Assembly (NCBI GenBank): GCA_024689505.1
Contig: JAILDJ010000004.1
Location: 22,368 to 86,367 of the forward strand
Source: Clostridiales bacterium
GTDB lineage: Bacteria; Bacillota; Clostridia; Lachnospirales; Bianqueaceae
Direction: 5' to 3'
DNA length: 64,000 nucleotides
The notes below the pieces were generated by a model. The model was not told the DNA's origin, did no database searches, and was given only the letters and a program-made list of their open reading frames with translations. Shown here one piece after another: positions 7,581 to 17,232 of the stretch (the first letter of the stretch is position 1; each line of letters opens with the position of its first letter). Both the position numbers and the translations under genes were made by a program.

Positions 7581-10250
7581 ATGGCGGGTAAACTTACACC
7601 CATGATGGACCAGTATCTGGAGGTCAAACAACAAAATCCGGATTGTCTGCTGTTCTTCCGCCTGGGTGATTTTTACGAAATGTTTTTCGAGGACGCGGTC
7701 ACGACCTCTCGGGAACTGGAGCTTACGCTGACCTCCCGCAGCTGCGGACAGGATGAAAAAGCGCCTATGTGCGGTGTACCGTATCATGCAGCGGAGACCT
7801 ATATCCAGCGCCTGGTGCAGAAGGGTTACAAGGTCGCGATCTGCGAACAGATGGAGGATCCGCGGCTGGCCAAAGGCCTGGTCAAGCGGGAGATCACCCG
7901 CATCGTGACGCCGGGTACCACCATGAATCCCGAAAACGCGGATCAGGATCAGAACCATTACATCCTCTCGGTCAACCGTATCGAGGATGAGATCGGTATT
8001 GCGGTCTGCGATGTGACGACGGGTGCGTTCATGGTCACGGAATTCAGTGAGGAAGAGCGTTTCATGGATGAGATGGCCAAGTTCCGGCCGCAGGAGATCC
8101 TGGTCAACGCGGATCTGCTGGGGCTCGCCGGCCTCAACTTCGAGGAAATGAAGCGCCTGTACGATATCTATATCAACGCCTATGAGCCCTATCATTTCCA
8201 ACTGGAACGCTGCAAGGAGCAGATCCTGAACCATTTTAAGGTTTTATCGCTGGAAGGGCTGGGCCTTGGCGAAATGCCGCTGGCTGTCACGGCTGCCGGG
8301 GCTTTACTGGAGTACCTGCTGGATACGCAAAAGCGTGATCTGACGCACATCAGCCGCATCGATATCTATTCCGTGCAGCAGTTCATGATGCTGGATGCGT
8401 CGACAAGACGCAACCTGGAGCTGACAGAGACCATGCGGGACAAAAGCCGCCGAGGGTCGCTGCTCTGGGTACTGGATCATACCCATACGGCCATGGGCGG
8501 CCGTATGCTGCGCCGCTGGTTGGAACAGCCTCTGATCGAAGAGAAGGCTATCCAGGAGCGTCTGGACTGTGTCGAGGCCGTGGCGAACGATCCTATGCTC
8601 AGTGAGGAACTGAAGGAAGCCCTGGACGGAGTCTATGACATGGAACGGCTCATGGGCCGTGTCTGTTATGGATCTGCCGGTGCCCGGGATCTCATTGCTC
8701 TTAAGAATTCATTGGGCTGTCTGCCTGTGATCAAAGAGCTGCTGAAAGATCTGCCGGCCGATCGGTTTGCGGCCTTAGGCAGAGACATGGACACGCTGTC
8801 GGATCTTTTCGACCTGTTGGAAGCGTCCATCTACGAGGAACCGCCGATCACGCTGCGGGAAGGACATCTGATCAAGTCCGGATACAATGAGACGGTGGAT
8901 ACCCTGCGCAGCGCATCCACGGAAGGCAAAACCTGGCTCATGGATCTGGAGCAGAAGGAGAAGGAAGCCACTGGCATCAAAAACCTCAGGGTAGGTTACA
9001 ACCGTGTTTTCGGGTATTATATCGAAGTCAGCAAGGGCAATATGCCTCTGGTCCCGGATCGCTATATCCGCAAACAGACCCTGGCCAACGGGGAACGGTA
9101 TATCACTGAAGAACTGAAGAAGATCGAGGATACGCTGCTCGGCGCGCAGGACAAGGTCGTGGAGCTGGAATATCAGCTGTTCACAGAGATCCGCAGCCGT
9201 GTGGCCGGTGAACTGGTACGGATCCAGAGGACGGCGGATGAAGTAGCCGCTGTGGACGCGCTCCGTTCCCTGGGCGAGACCGCGTTCCGCAACCAGTATA
9301 CAAGACCCATAGTGCGGTATTCGATCAAAGAGGGCAAGAATGAGGGCATCCTGCGCATCAAAGAAGGCCGCCATCCGGTGGTGGAGAAGATGCTGGGCGA
9401 GGAACCCTTCATCGCGAACGATACCTACCTGGACAACGGCGACGATCGCACGGCCATCATCACCGGCCCCAATATGGCCGGTAAATCCACCTTCATGCGA
9501 CAGGTCGCAGTGATCCAGCTGATGGCGCAGATCGGTTCTTTCGTGCCGGCGGAGTCGGCGGAATTGTCGATCGTGGACCGCATCTTTACCCGCGTCGGTG
9601 CCAGTGACGACCTGGCCGGAGGACAAAGCACCTTCATGGTCGAGATGTCCGAGGTCTCCAACATCCTGCGTCATGCCACATCCCGCAGCCTGCTGATCCT
9701 GGACGAGATCGGCCGCGGTACGTCCACCTTCGACGGCCTGTCCATCGCCTGGGCAGTGGCGGAATACATCAGTGACCGTAAGATCATCGGGGCGAAAACG
9801 CTCTTTGCGACACACTATCATGAGCTGACCCAGATCGAGGGGCAGCTGGATGGTGTCAAGAACTACTGTGTGACCATCAAAGAAAACGGCGACGACGTCA
9901 TCTTCCTGCGCAAGATACTGCGGGGCAGCGGCGATCAGAGCTATGGTATCGAAGTCGCGAAACTGGCGGGTCTTCCCGCGGCTGTCGTGGGCCGTGCGCA
10001 TGAGATCCTGGACGAACTGCTGGACCAGGATATCGCGAAGCGCGCCGGCCAGATCAAAGCCAAGCGGCGCGGCCGTGCCGAGAGGAAAGAACCTATGGAG
10101 GATCAGATGTCTCTGTTCATGCCGCAGGCGCCGGAGGAGAATCCTGCGCTCGCGAAGCTGAAGGAACTGAAGATCCACGAAATGACGCCGATGCAGGCTA
10201 TGAACGCATTGTATGAACTGCAGCAGGAAGCACTGAAAGAACGGGGGTGA
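7581..10250 (+). CDS. mutS: DNA mismatch repair protein MutS
   Basis: LGDFYEMFFEDA; Walker A GPNMAGKSTFMRQVA; DEIGRGTSTFDGLSIAWAV. Confidence 0.97.
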   Translation: MAGKLTPMMDQYLEVKQQNPDCLLFFRLGDFYEMFFEDAVTTSRELELTLTSRSCGQDEKAPMCGVPYHAAETYIQRLVQKGYKVAICEQMEDPRLAKGLVKREITRIVTPGTTMNPENADQDQNHYILSVNRIEDEIGIAVCDVTTGAFMVTEFSEEERFMDEMAKFRPQEILVNADLLGLAGLNFEEMKRLYDIYINAYEPYHFQLERCKEQILNHFKVLSLEGLGLGEMPLAVTAAGALLEYLLDTQKRDLTHISRIDIYSVQQFMMLDASTRRNLELTETMRDKSRRGSLLWVLDHTHTAMGGRMLRRWLEQPLIEEKAIQERLDCVEAVANDPMLSEELKEALDGVYDMERLMGRVCYGSAGARDLIALKNSLGCLPVIKELLKDLPADRFAALGRDMDTLSDLFDLLEASIYEEPPITLREGHLIKSGYNETVDTLRSASTEGKTWLMDLEQKEKEATGIKNLRVGYNRVFGYYIEVSKGNMPLVPDRYIRKQTLANGERYITEELKKIEDTLLGAQDKVVELEYQLFTEIRSRVAGELVRIQRTADEVAAVDALRSLGETAFRNQYTRPIVRYSIKEGKNEGILRIKEGRHPVVEKMLGEEPFIANDTYLDNGDDRTAIITGPNMAGKSTFMRQVAVIQLMAQIGSFVPAESAELSIVDRIFTRVGASDDLAGGQSTFMVEMSEVSNILRHATSRSLLILDEIGRGTSTFDGLSIAWAVAEYISDRKIIGAKTLFATHYHELTQIEGQLDGVKNYCVTIKENGDDVIFLRKILRGSGDQSYGIEVAKLAGLPAAVVGRAHEILDELLDQDIAKRAGQIKAKRRGRAERKEPMEDQMSLFMPQAPEENPALAKLKELKIHEMTPMQAMNALYELQQEALKERG

Positions 10251-10254
10251 ACCT

Positions 10255-12084
10255 ATGTCTGAGATCCGCATGCTGAGCCAGGAAACGATCAATCAGATCG
10301 CCGCCGGCGAAGTGATCGAACGACCGGCGTCCATCGTGAAAGAACTGGTAGAGAATGCCATCGATGCCGGTGCGTCCATGATCCATATCGAGATCCGAGA
10401 AGGTGGGATCAGCTATATCCGCGTGACGGACAATGGCTCAGGGATCCCTGCCGACCAGATCCGCCTGGCCTTCAAACGACATTCGACCAGCAAGATTCGG
10501 GATGCAGAGGATCTGACGAACATCGGGTCATTGGGCTTCCGAGGAGAAGCTTTGGCCAGTATCGCCGCTGTCAGCCGTGTCGAAGTCTTGACACGTACAC
10601 CTTCTTCGATCACCGGTACCCGCTACGTCATCGAGGGCGGGGAAGAGAAGCGCATGGAGGAGATCGCCGCGCCGGTGGGCACGACCTTCCGTGTGGAGAA
10701 CCTGTTTTTCAATACACCGGTGCGAAAGAAATTCCTGAAGAAGGAGAACGCGGAGGCATCCGCGGTCAGCGACTATGTACAGCGCATGGTCATGGGCCAT
10801 CCGGAGATTTCCTTCCGTTTCGTCCGCAATGGGAAAGAGCCATCCATCCACAGCCCCGGCAATAATCAGCTGAAGAACAGTATCTTCGCGGTGTATGGCA
10901 AGGACGTGCTGTCCGAGATGATCGAAGTCCGTGCGGACGGCCCTGTGCGCATCCGCGGCTACATCTCCAAACCGCAGCAGACGCGCGCCAGCCGCAATTA
11001 TGAGAACTATTATCTGAACGGCCGTTATATCCGCAGCAAGATCATCGAGAACGCGATCGATGATGCATATCGGGATTATGTGGTGCCAGGCACCTTCCCG
11101 GTCGTGGTCCTGCAGATCGATATGGACCCGGCGGAACTGGATGTCAACGTCCATCCGACCAAGATGCAGGTGCGATTTACCCGGGAACATGACGTGGGGA
11201 CCGTGCTGTATGAGGTGCTGTTGAGCCGACTGAAAGAACTGGATCTGACGGCCCGGTTGTCCGGTGCCGCGCAGCTGAAGCCCACGGTGGACGAAAGCGC
11301 TCCCGCATCTTTTGCGCTTCCGCCGACAGGAGCCGTTTCCATATCTCGGCCGGAAACGCCGGTACAGCCGGAACTGTCTCACCCAACGATACCACAGATA
11401 GACTATCGGCAGGAAGAGATCCTGGTACCACAGCCGTCTCCTGTACCACAAGTTTTGAAGGAGCCGGCGGCGCCTTATGAAGCTGAAATACCATCGGAAG
11501 CACCGATCCCGCAGGAAATGCGATTGGTCGGACAGCTGTTCCGAACGTTCTGGATCGCGGAACAGGGTGAGACCGCATATCTGATCGATCAGCATGCCGC
11601 CCATGAACGCGTATTGTACGATCGATTGAAGGAAAAGTTGTCCAAAGGTGCTTTGGATGCGCAGATCCTGTTGGAGCCTTTGATCGTTACCCTGGCGCCG
11701 CAGGCCTATCAGCGTGTCATGGAAGAAAAAGCCGTCTTCGAACGGTTGGGCTATAGTATCGACAGCTTCGGCGAGGATAGCGTGATCATCCGTGAGGTGC
11801 CGTATATCTTCAATGGCGGCCTGGGACAGGAGGACTTCCAGACGATGGTAGACCTGCTGCTCGAAGGCACGCGCCGCGTGGATCAGACCGTCCTGATCGA
11901 CCGCATGGCCACGATCTCCTGCAAAGCCGCGATCAAGGGCAATGACGCGATCTCTTTTGAAGAGATGCAGAGTCTGCTGGAACAGTTGATGGCGTCCCCC
12001 AATCCTTACAACTGTCCGCACGGCCGTCCGACCATGCTGACCATGACCCATCAGGAACTGGATCATCGGTTCAAACGGTCTTAG
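10255..12084 (+). CDS. mutL: DNA mismatch repair endonuclease MutL
   Basis: QETINQIAAGEVIERPASIVKELVENAIDAGA; GFRGEALASI; C-terminal DQHAAHERVLYD and CPHGRPTML. Confidence 0.97.
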   Translation: MSEIRMLSQETINQIAAGEVIERPASIVKELVENAIDAGASMIHIEIREGGISYIRVTDNGSGIPADQIRLAFKRHSTSKIRDAEDLTNIGSLGFRGEALASIAAVSRVEVLTRTPSSITGTRYVIEGGEEKRMEEIAAPVGTTFRVENLFFNTPVRKKFLKKENAEASAVSDYVQRMVMGHPEISFRFVRNGKEPSIHSPGNNQLKNSIFAVYGKDVLSEMIEVRADGPVRIRGYISKPQQTRASRNYENYYLNGRYIRSKIIENAIDDAYRDYVVPGTFPVVVLQIDMDPAELDVNVHPTKMQVRFTREHDVGTVLYEVLLSRLKELDLTARLSGAAQLKPTVDESAPASFALPPTGAVSISRPETPVQPELSHPTIPQIDYRQEEILVPQPSPVPQVLKEPAAPYEAEIPSEAPIPQEMRLVGQLFRTFWIAEQGETAYLIDQHAAHERVLYDRLKEKLSKGALDAQILLEPLIVTLAPQAYQRVMEEKAVFERLGYSIDSFGEDSVIIREVPYIFNGGLGQEDFQTMVDLLLEGTRRVDQTVLIDRMATISCKAAIKGNDAISFEEMQSLLEQLMASPNPYNCPHGRPTMLTMTHQELDHRFKRS

Positions 12085-12093
12085 GAGCAGGTC

Positions 12094-13032
12094 ATGGAAA
12101 AGCAGAAGTTGTTGGTGATCGCCGGGCCGACTGCCTCCGGGAAATCTTCTCTGGCGGTCCAACTGGCGAAACGGTGGAACGGCGAGGTCATTTCAGCCGA
12201 TTCCATGCAGGTCTACCGCCGGATGGATATCGGTACGGCCAAAGTAACACCAGAAGAAACGGAAGGGGTCCCGCATCACCTGATCGATGTGCTGGAGCCG
12301 ACGGAGGAGTGGAACGTGGCCATGTTCCAGGAACAGGCCGGAGCGGCGATCCGGGATATCGCGTCCCACGGCAGGCTGCCGATCCTCTGCGGCGGCACCG
12401 GCTTCTATCTGCACGCGTTGTTATATGATACACAATTTGAGGAAGAGCCGGAACAGCGGGAGATCCGTCAGCAGTTGGAAGCGCGGATGCGGACCGAGGG
12501 ACCGGAAACGATGCATGAAGCGCTGCGTGCGGTCGATCCGGAAGCAGCCGAAAGCATCCATCCCCATAACGAAAAGCGTGTCATACGTGCGCTGGAGTAT
12601 TATCAGATCCATGGCACGCCCATCAGCCGGCATAACCAGGAAATGCGGCAGAAAGAGTCGCCGTACGATCTTTGCTGTCTGGCCTTGTCCATGGACCGCC
12701 AGCGGCTTTACGACCGCATCGACCTGCGTGTGGATCAAATGATCGAGCAGGGACTGGTCGAGGAAGTGCGGGCATTGGTCGCGGAAGGCCTTTCTGCTGG
12801 AATGACGGCGATGCAGGGCTTAGGGTATAAGGAGATCCTGCCCTATCTGGAAGGCCGTTGTACCCTGGAGGAAGCGGTGCGGATCCTGAAGCGCGATACC
12901 CGTCATTTTGCCAAGCGCCAGCTGACCTGGCTGCGGGCGGAGAAGGACATGCGATGGATCGACGCGGGGCAGGGACCGGAGGAACTGCTGCGGCAGGCAG
13001 AGGACCAGATTCGCCTGGTTTATGGCAAATAA
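12094..13032 (+). CDS. miaA: tRNA dimethylallyltransferase
   Basis: IAGPTASGKSSLAVQLAKRWNGEVISADSMQVYRRMDIGTAKV. Confidence 0.96.
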   Translation: MEKQKLLVIAGPTASGKSSLAVQLAKRWNGEVISADSMQVYRRMDIGTAKVTPEETEGVPHHLIDVLEPTEEWNVAMFQEQAGAAIRDIASHGRLPILCGGTGFYLHALLYDTQFEEEPEQREIRQQLEARMRTEGPETMHEALRAVDPEAAESIHPHNEKRVIRALEYYQIHGTPISRHNQEMRQKESPYDLCCLALSMDRQRLYDRIDLRVDQMIEQGLVEEVRALVAEGLSAGMTAMQGLGYKEILPYLEGRCTLEEAVRILKRDTRHFAKRQLTWLRAEKDMRWIDAGQGPEELLRQAEDQIRLVYGK

Positions 13033-13035
13033 AGC

Positions 13036-13064
13036 TTGAAAATACAGACGAAATCAAGTACAAT
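13036..13064 (+). promoter_or_regulatory. putative hfq promoter TTGAAA-N17-TACAAT
   Basis: ttgaaa 13036-13041, tacaat 13059-13064, 40 nt before hfq ATG. Confidence 0.6.
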
Positions 13065-13103
13065 CGACTATATATAGATATATAAGCACTATAGGAGGTT
13101 AAC

Positions 13104-13343
13104 ATGAACAAACAAATCAATCTCCAGGATACATTCCTGAACATCCTGCGCAAAGAGCGCAGTGAGGTGACCATCATCCTGACGAACGGTTATCAGCAGA
13201 AGGGTGTCATCAAAGGATACGACAATTTCGTAGTCATGCTGGATTCTGACAGCAAGCAGATGATGATCTACAAACACGCGATCTCCACGATCGTGCCGCT
13301 TCGGCCGGTATCTTTCAATACCATCCGGGAGGAGCAGGAATAA
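13104..13343 (+). CDS. hfq: RNA chaperone Hfq
   Basis: [41 protein letters not shown]...[10 protein letters not shown]. Confidence 0.95.
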   Translation: MNKQINLQDTFLNILRKERSEVTIILTNGYQQKGVIKGYDNFVVMLDSDSKQMMIYKHAISTIVPLRPVSFNTIREEQE

Positions 13344-13349
13344 AAGCAG

Positions 13350-13388
13350 CAATCCACAGGGCCGACGCATAGAGGCTTCTGTGGATTG
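13350..13388 (+). other. 10-bp inverted repeat downstream of hfq
   Basis: CAATCCACAG / CTGTGGATTG separated by ~19 nt; no T-tract, so terminator status uncertain. Confidence 0.45.
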
Positions 13389-13415
13389 TTCGGGTTTATG
13401 GAAATGAGGACAGGT

Positions 13416-14699
13416 ATGTCATATATAGAATCTTTGCAGCGGATGGGCATCTCCGAAGAGGTCGCATCCTTCTGTTTCGGTGCGGAAGAACGGCTGGCGG
13501 AGCGCTTCCGCGAGGTCGATCGTATCCAGGATGAAAACCAGTGGAAGGTCCTTGCGGCGATGCAGGAGCACATGGTCTCCGAGCGCCATCTGGAGGGCAG
13601 TACCGGTTACGGCATCGTGGATGATGGACGCGACACATTGGAAGCGGTCTATGCCGCGGTCTTCGGGGCTGAGGATGCGTTAGTGCGCGCGCAGATGATC
13701 TCCGGCACGCACGCGTTGACGACGGCCTTGTTCGGCTGCCTGCGTCCCGGGGACGAAGTCCTTTTCGCGACCGGTGCACCGTACGATACGCTGCAGGGGG
13801 TGGTCGGGATCCGGCCGGAGATCGGTTCTCTGGCAGAATTCGGCGTGACATACCGTATCGTGGAACTGACGAAAGAAGGCTTACCGGATATCGAAGCCAT
13901 CTGCGCTTCCATCGATCCGAAGACCCGTATGGTCGCGATCCAGCGTTCCAAGGGCTATGCGTTCCGGCATTCCCTTTCCGTTGAAGAGATCGGGCAGATC
14001 ATCGCGGCGGTACGCACGGTGCGTCCGGATGTTATCGTCATGGTGGACAACTGCTATGGCGAATTCGTGCAGACCATCGAGCCGGGGCAGGTCGGCGCGG
14101 ACCTGACTGTCGGTTCATTGATCAAGAACCCCGGTGCAGGACTTGCACCAGTGGGCGGCTATATCGCCGGCCGCAAGGATCTGATCGAGCGCTGTGCCGC
14201 ATGGCTGAACGCGCCGGGCATCGGAAAAGAGGGCGGCCCGTCCCTGAATATCAATCGCACATTCTATCAAGGTTTGTTCCTGGCGCCGCAGGTCGCGGCC
14301 AATGCCGTGAAAACGGCCATGCTGGCGGCGGAGGTCTTCCATAGTCTGGGCTTCGCCGTTTCACCGGCGGTGGAAGAGACACACTACGACATCGTCGAAG
14401 CTATCGCGCTCGGTGCGCCGGAACGGGTCCTGGCCTTCTGCCGGGGCATCCAGGCCGCCGCTCCGGTCGATAGTTATGCTACCCCTGAACCCTTTGATAT
14501 GCCGGGTTATGACTGCCAGGTCATCATGGCGGCAGGCGCCTTTATTTCCGGCGCTTCCATAGAACTGTCGGCGGATGCGCCGATGGTGCCGCCGTATACC
14601 GTCTATTTCCAGGGCGGCTTGACCTATAGTCATGGGAAATACGGTGTGATGAAGGCACTGCAAGCGCTAGTGGATCAGCATCTGGTGACACTGCCATGA
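13416..14699 (+). CDS. PLP-dependent methionine gamma-lyase family protein (YnbB / 'aluminum resistance' family)
   Basis: Adjacent to hfq as in many Firmicutes; IQRSKGYAFRHSLS, VDNCYGEFVQTIEPGQVGADLTVGSLIKNPGAGLAPVGGYIAGR. Start set to 13416 (MSYIESLQRMG). Confidence 0.88.
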   Translation: MSYIESLQRMGISEEVASFCFGAEERLAERFREVDRIQDENQWKVLAAMQEHMVSERHLEGSTGYGIVDDGRDTLEAVYAAVFGAEDALVRAQMISGTHALTTALFGCLRPGDEVLFATGAPYDTLQGVVGIRPEIGSLAEFGVTYRIVELTKEGLPDIEAICASIDPKTRMVAIQRSKGYAFRHSLSVEEIGQIIAAVRTVRPDVIVMVDNCYGEFVQTIEPGQVGADLTVGSLIKNPGAGLAPVGGYIAGRKDLIERCAAWLNAPGIGKEGGPSLNINRTFYQGLFLAPQVAANAVKTAMLAAEVFHSLGFAVSPAVEETHYDIVEAIALGAPERVLAFCRGIQAAAPVDSYATPEPFDMPGYDCQVIMAAGAFISGASIELSADAPMVPPYTVYFQGGLTYSHGKYGVMKALQALVDQHLVTLP

Positions 14700-16072
14700 T
14701 GCGGCTGCCCGAATCCTATATCGAACGCATGCGCATCCTTCTCGGTGCGGAGTTCGAGTCCTATCTGGCTTCGCTGGATCGGGAAGTGTATAATGGCATG
14801 CGGACCAATACGTTGAAACTGAGTCCGGAGGCGCTGGCGGAGGCGCGCGGCCTACAGGCCGATCGTGTGCCGTGGTGCCCGGAAGCTTTTTACACCAAGA
14901 CCGGGGATCAGGCATCGCGGCATCCCTACTACTACGCCGGTCTCTACTATCTGCAGGAACCCAGCGCCATGCTGCCGGCGGCGATGCTGCCGGTCCATCC
15001 CGGCGATCGTGTGCTGGACCTGTGTGCCGCGCCGGGCGGCAAAAGCACGCAGCTGCTGTGCCGACTGCAGGGAAAAGGGCTTCTTGTCTCCAACGATATC
15101 AGCCCGTCCCGGGCCAAAGCTTTGTTGAAAAATCTGGAATTGTTCGGCGGACGGAATTATGTGATCACAACAGAAGGACCCCATAAACTGAAGGAGCGTT
15201 TCGAGGGATTTTTCACGAAGATCCTTGTCGATGCGCCTTGTTCCGGTGAAGGGATGTTCCACAAGGAGCCGCAGATCGTCCGCAATTGGGAGCAGTACGG
15301 CAACGCCTACTATGCGGCGCTGCAGAAAGAGATCCTGGAGCATGCGGCCGCCATGCTTTCTCCAGGCGGGCAGCTTCTGTATTCCACCTGTACTTTTGCG
15401 CCGATGGAAGATGAGCAGACGATCCAGAACTTCCTGGAGGGGCATCCGGACTTTCATCTGATCCCGATCCTGCAGCAGGAAGGGTTCGATCATGGCCATC
15501 CGGAATGGATCGAGAAGGGGGATCCATCCTTGGTGAACTGCGCGCGTCTGTGGCCGCACCGCGTGCGCGGAGAAGGGCATTTCGCCGCCCTTCTGGAACG
15601 TGACGGCCGTGCGCCAGAGTGGGAGGCGCCGCGGCAACGCAGCGCTGTGCCGGAGCCGATCACGTCCTGGTGCAAAGAAAATCTGAAAACACCTTTGGAA
15701 CAGATCCTTCCGGAAGGGGCTTCGATCCGCTTGCAAGGCGAATATGCCGTGGCGGAGCTCCTGCCACAAACGTATCTGAAGGGACTTCGGGTGCTGCGCA
15801 GCGGATTGCTGCTGGGCACGTTGAAAAAAGACCGGTTCGAACCTTCGCAGGCACTGGCTATGGCTTTGACCATGCAAGATGCCGCACACACGTTGGATCT
15901 TCCGGCGGACAGTGACACCGTCCTGCGGTACCTCAAGGGTGAGACTTTGAGCGGGGACTTCCACAAAGACTGGTTCTTGGTCGGTGTGGACGGGCATCCC
16001 CTCGGATGGGGCAAAGGTGCCGATACATTGCTGAAAAACAAGTATTTGAAAGGTTGGAGATACCTCTCGTAG
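14696..16072 (+). CDS. RsmF-like rRNA (cytosine-C5) methyltransferase (RsmB/NOP family)
   Basis: VLDLCAAPGGKSTQLLCRL; DAPCSGEGMFHKEP; YSTCTFAPMEDEQTIQNFL. Confidence 0.9.
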   Translation: MMRLPESYIERMRILLGAEFESYLASLDREVYNGMRTNTLKLSPEALAEARGLQADRVPWCPEAFYTKTGDQASRHPYYYAGLYYLQEPSAMLPAAMLPVHPGDRVLDLCAAPGGKSTQLLCRLQGKGLLVSNDISPSRAKALLKNLELFGGRNYVITTEGPHKLKERFEGFFTKILVDAPCSGEGMFHKEPQIVRNWEQYGNAYYAALQKEILEHAAAMLSPGGQLLYSTCTFAPMEDEQTIQNFLEGHPDFHLIPILQQEGFDHGHPEWIEKGDPSLVNCARLWPHRVRGEGHFAALLERDGRAPEWEAPRQRSAVPEPITSWCKENLKTPLEQILPEGASIRLQGEYAVAELLPQTYLKGLRVLRSGLLLGTLKKDRFEPSQALAMALTMQDAAHTLDLPADSDTVLRYLKGETLSGDFHKDWFLVGVDGHPLGWGKGADTLLKNKYLKGWRYLS

Positions 16073-16095
16073 ACATACAGACAGGAGGCTATCAT

Positions 16096-17232
16096 ATGTA
16101 TGATCTGATCATCGCCGGAGCGGGGCCGGCCGGAAGTACACTGGCGCGCCGCATCGGCAAGGACCGTAAGGTCTTACTTTTAGATAAACGCGATCTGTCC
16201 GGCGCGGTACATTTCACAGGAGCAGCTGAGAAATGCTGCGGCGGTCTGCTGAACCCGCAGGCACAGGACGCATTGACAGAACAGGGCATCGCTCTGCCCA
16301 GAAGGATCCTGGAGGATCCGCAGCTGTTCTCGGTACGGGCGATCGATTTCGATAATCATATGGAACGCGTGTACCCCAAGCGCTACGTCAACATCGACAG
16401 GGTCGCCTTTGACCGCTATCTGATCGAATTGGCCGAAGAGCAGCCCGGGGTCACCTTGATGGAAAAAACACTGTTGCAGGATTTTGAGCAGCTGGAGGAT
16501 CGTGTGCGCGTCCGTGTGCTGCATAAGCCAAGCGGCGAAGTGCGGTATCTGGAGGCCAAGATCCTTGTCGGAGCGGATGGGGCGGCTTCCATCGTGCGGG
16601 AACGCATGAAGGAACGGTATCTGATCCCGGTCTCCGGCAATGTTTTGAGCGGCGCTGCAAAGGAATATGCTTGCCTGCAGGAACATTTCACGATGCCGGA
16701 GGGCTTCACGATGCCTTGGCATGCGGCCATATTCGACCGCTATGTCACAGACTTTTATAGCTGGATGATCCCGAAGGAAAACAGGTTGATCCTGGGTTCG
16801 GCGATCCCGGCAGGAGAGGATCTGCGCCTTAGGTTTTCCCGGCTGAAGGCAGAGCTGATCGATCTGGGATATCCACTGCAAGGTGCTCCCATCTACCGCA
16901 GCGGCGCCAAACTGCTCAGACCGCGCATGTTCGGCAGTGTCATTTCCGGCAAGGACCGCATCTTCCTTTGCGGCGAAGCGGCCGGGCTGATCAGCCCCAG
17001 TTCCGCGGAGGGCATCAGCTACGCGATCCGGAGCGGATCCATGCTGGCCGATGTACTGGCAAAGCCGGAGCAGGGCCGTCATAAAGCCTATGATCGGGCT
17101 TTGTGCGGATTGAAAAAGGAGATCGCAACGAAGAGTTTAAAATCACCAGTAATGTATGAACCCGCGCTGCGCGGACCGGTCTTTGTCAGCCGCCTGCTCA
17201 GCCTCAAGGTAAAGGATGTGCATCATGGCTGA
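16096..17232 (+). CDS. FAD-dependent oxidoreductase (geranylgeranyl reductase-like family)
   Basis: DLIIAGAGPAGSTLARRI; ILVGADGAASIVRERM; FLCGEAAGLISPSSAEGISYAI. SD aggagg immediately upstream of 16096. Confidence 0.8.
   Translation: MYDLIIAGAGPAGSTLARRIGKDRKVLLLDKRDLSGAVHFTGAAEKCCGGLLNPQAQDALTEQGIALPRRILEDPQLFSVRAIDFDNHMERVYPKRYVNIDRVAFDRYLIELAEEQPGVTLMEKTLLQDFEQLEDRVRVRVLHKPSGEVRYLEAKILVGADGAASIVRERMKERYLIPVSGNVLSGAAKEYACLQEHFTMPEGFTMPWHAAIFDRYVTDFYSWMIPKENRLILGSAIPAGEDLRLRFSRLKAELIDLGYPLQGAPIYRSGAKLLRPRMFGSVISGKDRIFLCGEAAGLISPSSAEGISYAIRSGSMLADVLAKPEQGRHKAYDRALCGLKKEIATKSLKSPVMYEPALRGPVFVSRLLSLKVKDVHHG

Noticed and set aside
8775-10292. 505-aa minus-strand ORF
   Set aside because: Shadow ORF opposite mutS.
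10255-12084. MutL endonuclease motif variant (DQHAAHERVLYD with D in place of the final E)
   Set aside because: Conservative variation; the CPHGRP motif and overall domain are intact, so no strong claim of lost activity.
10528-12162. 544-aa minus-strand ORF
   Set aside because: Antisense to mutL, which has unambiguous family motifs; no recognisable protein motif.
13350-13388. Rho-independent terminator after hfq
   Set aside because: Good inverted repeat but no T-tract and a long loop; kept only as an inverted repeat.
16006-16095. N-terminal extension of the 16006..17232 ORF
   Set aside because: Overlaps the upstream methyltransferase gene; a clear SD and ATG at 16096 start the FAD-binding motif normally.
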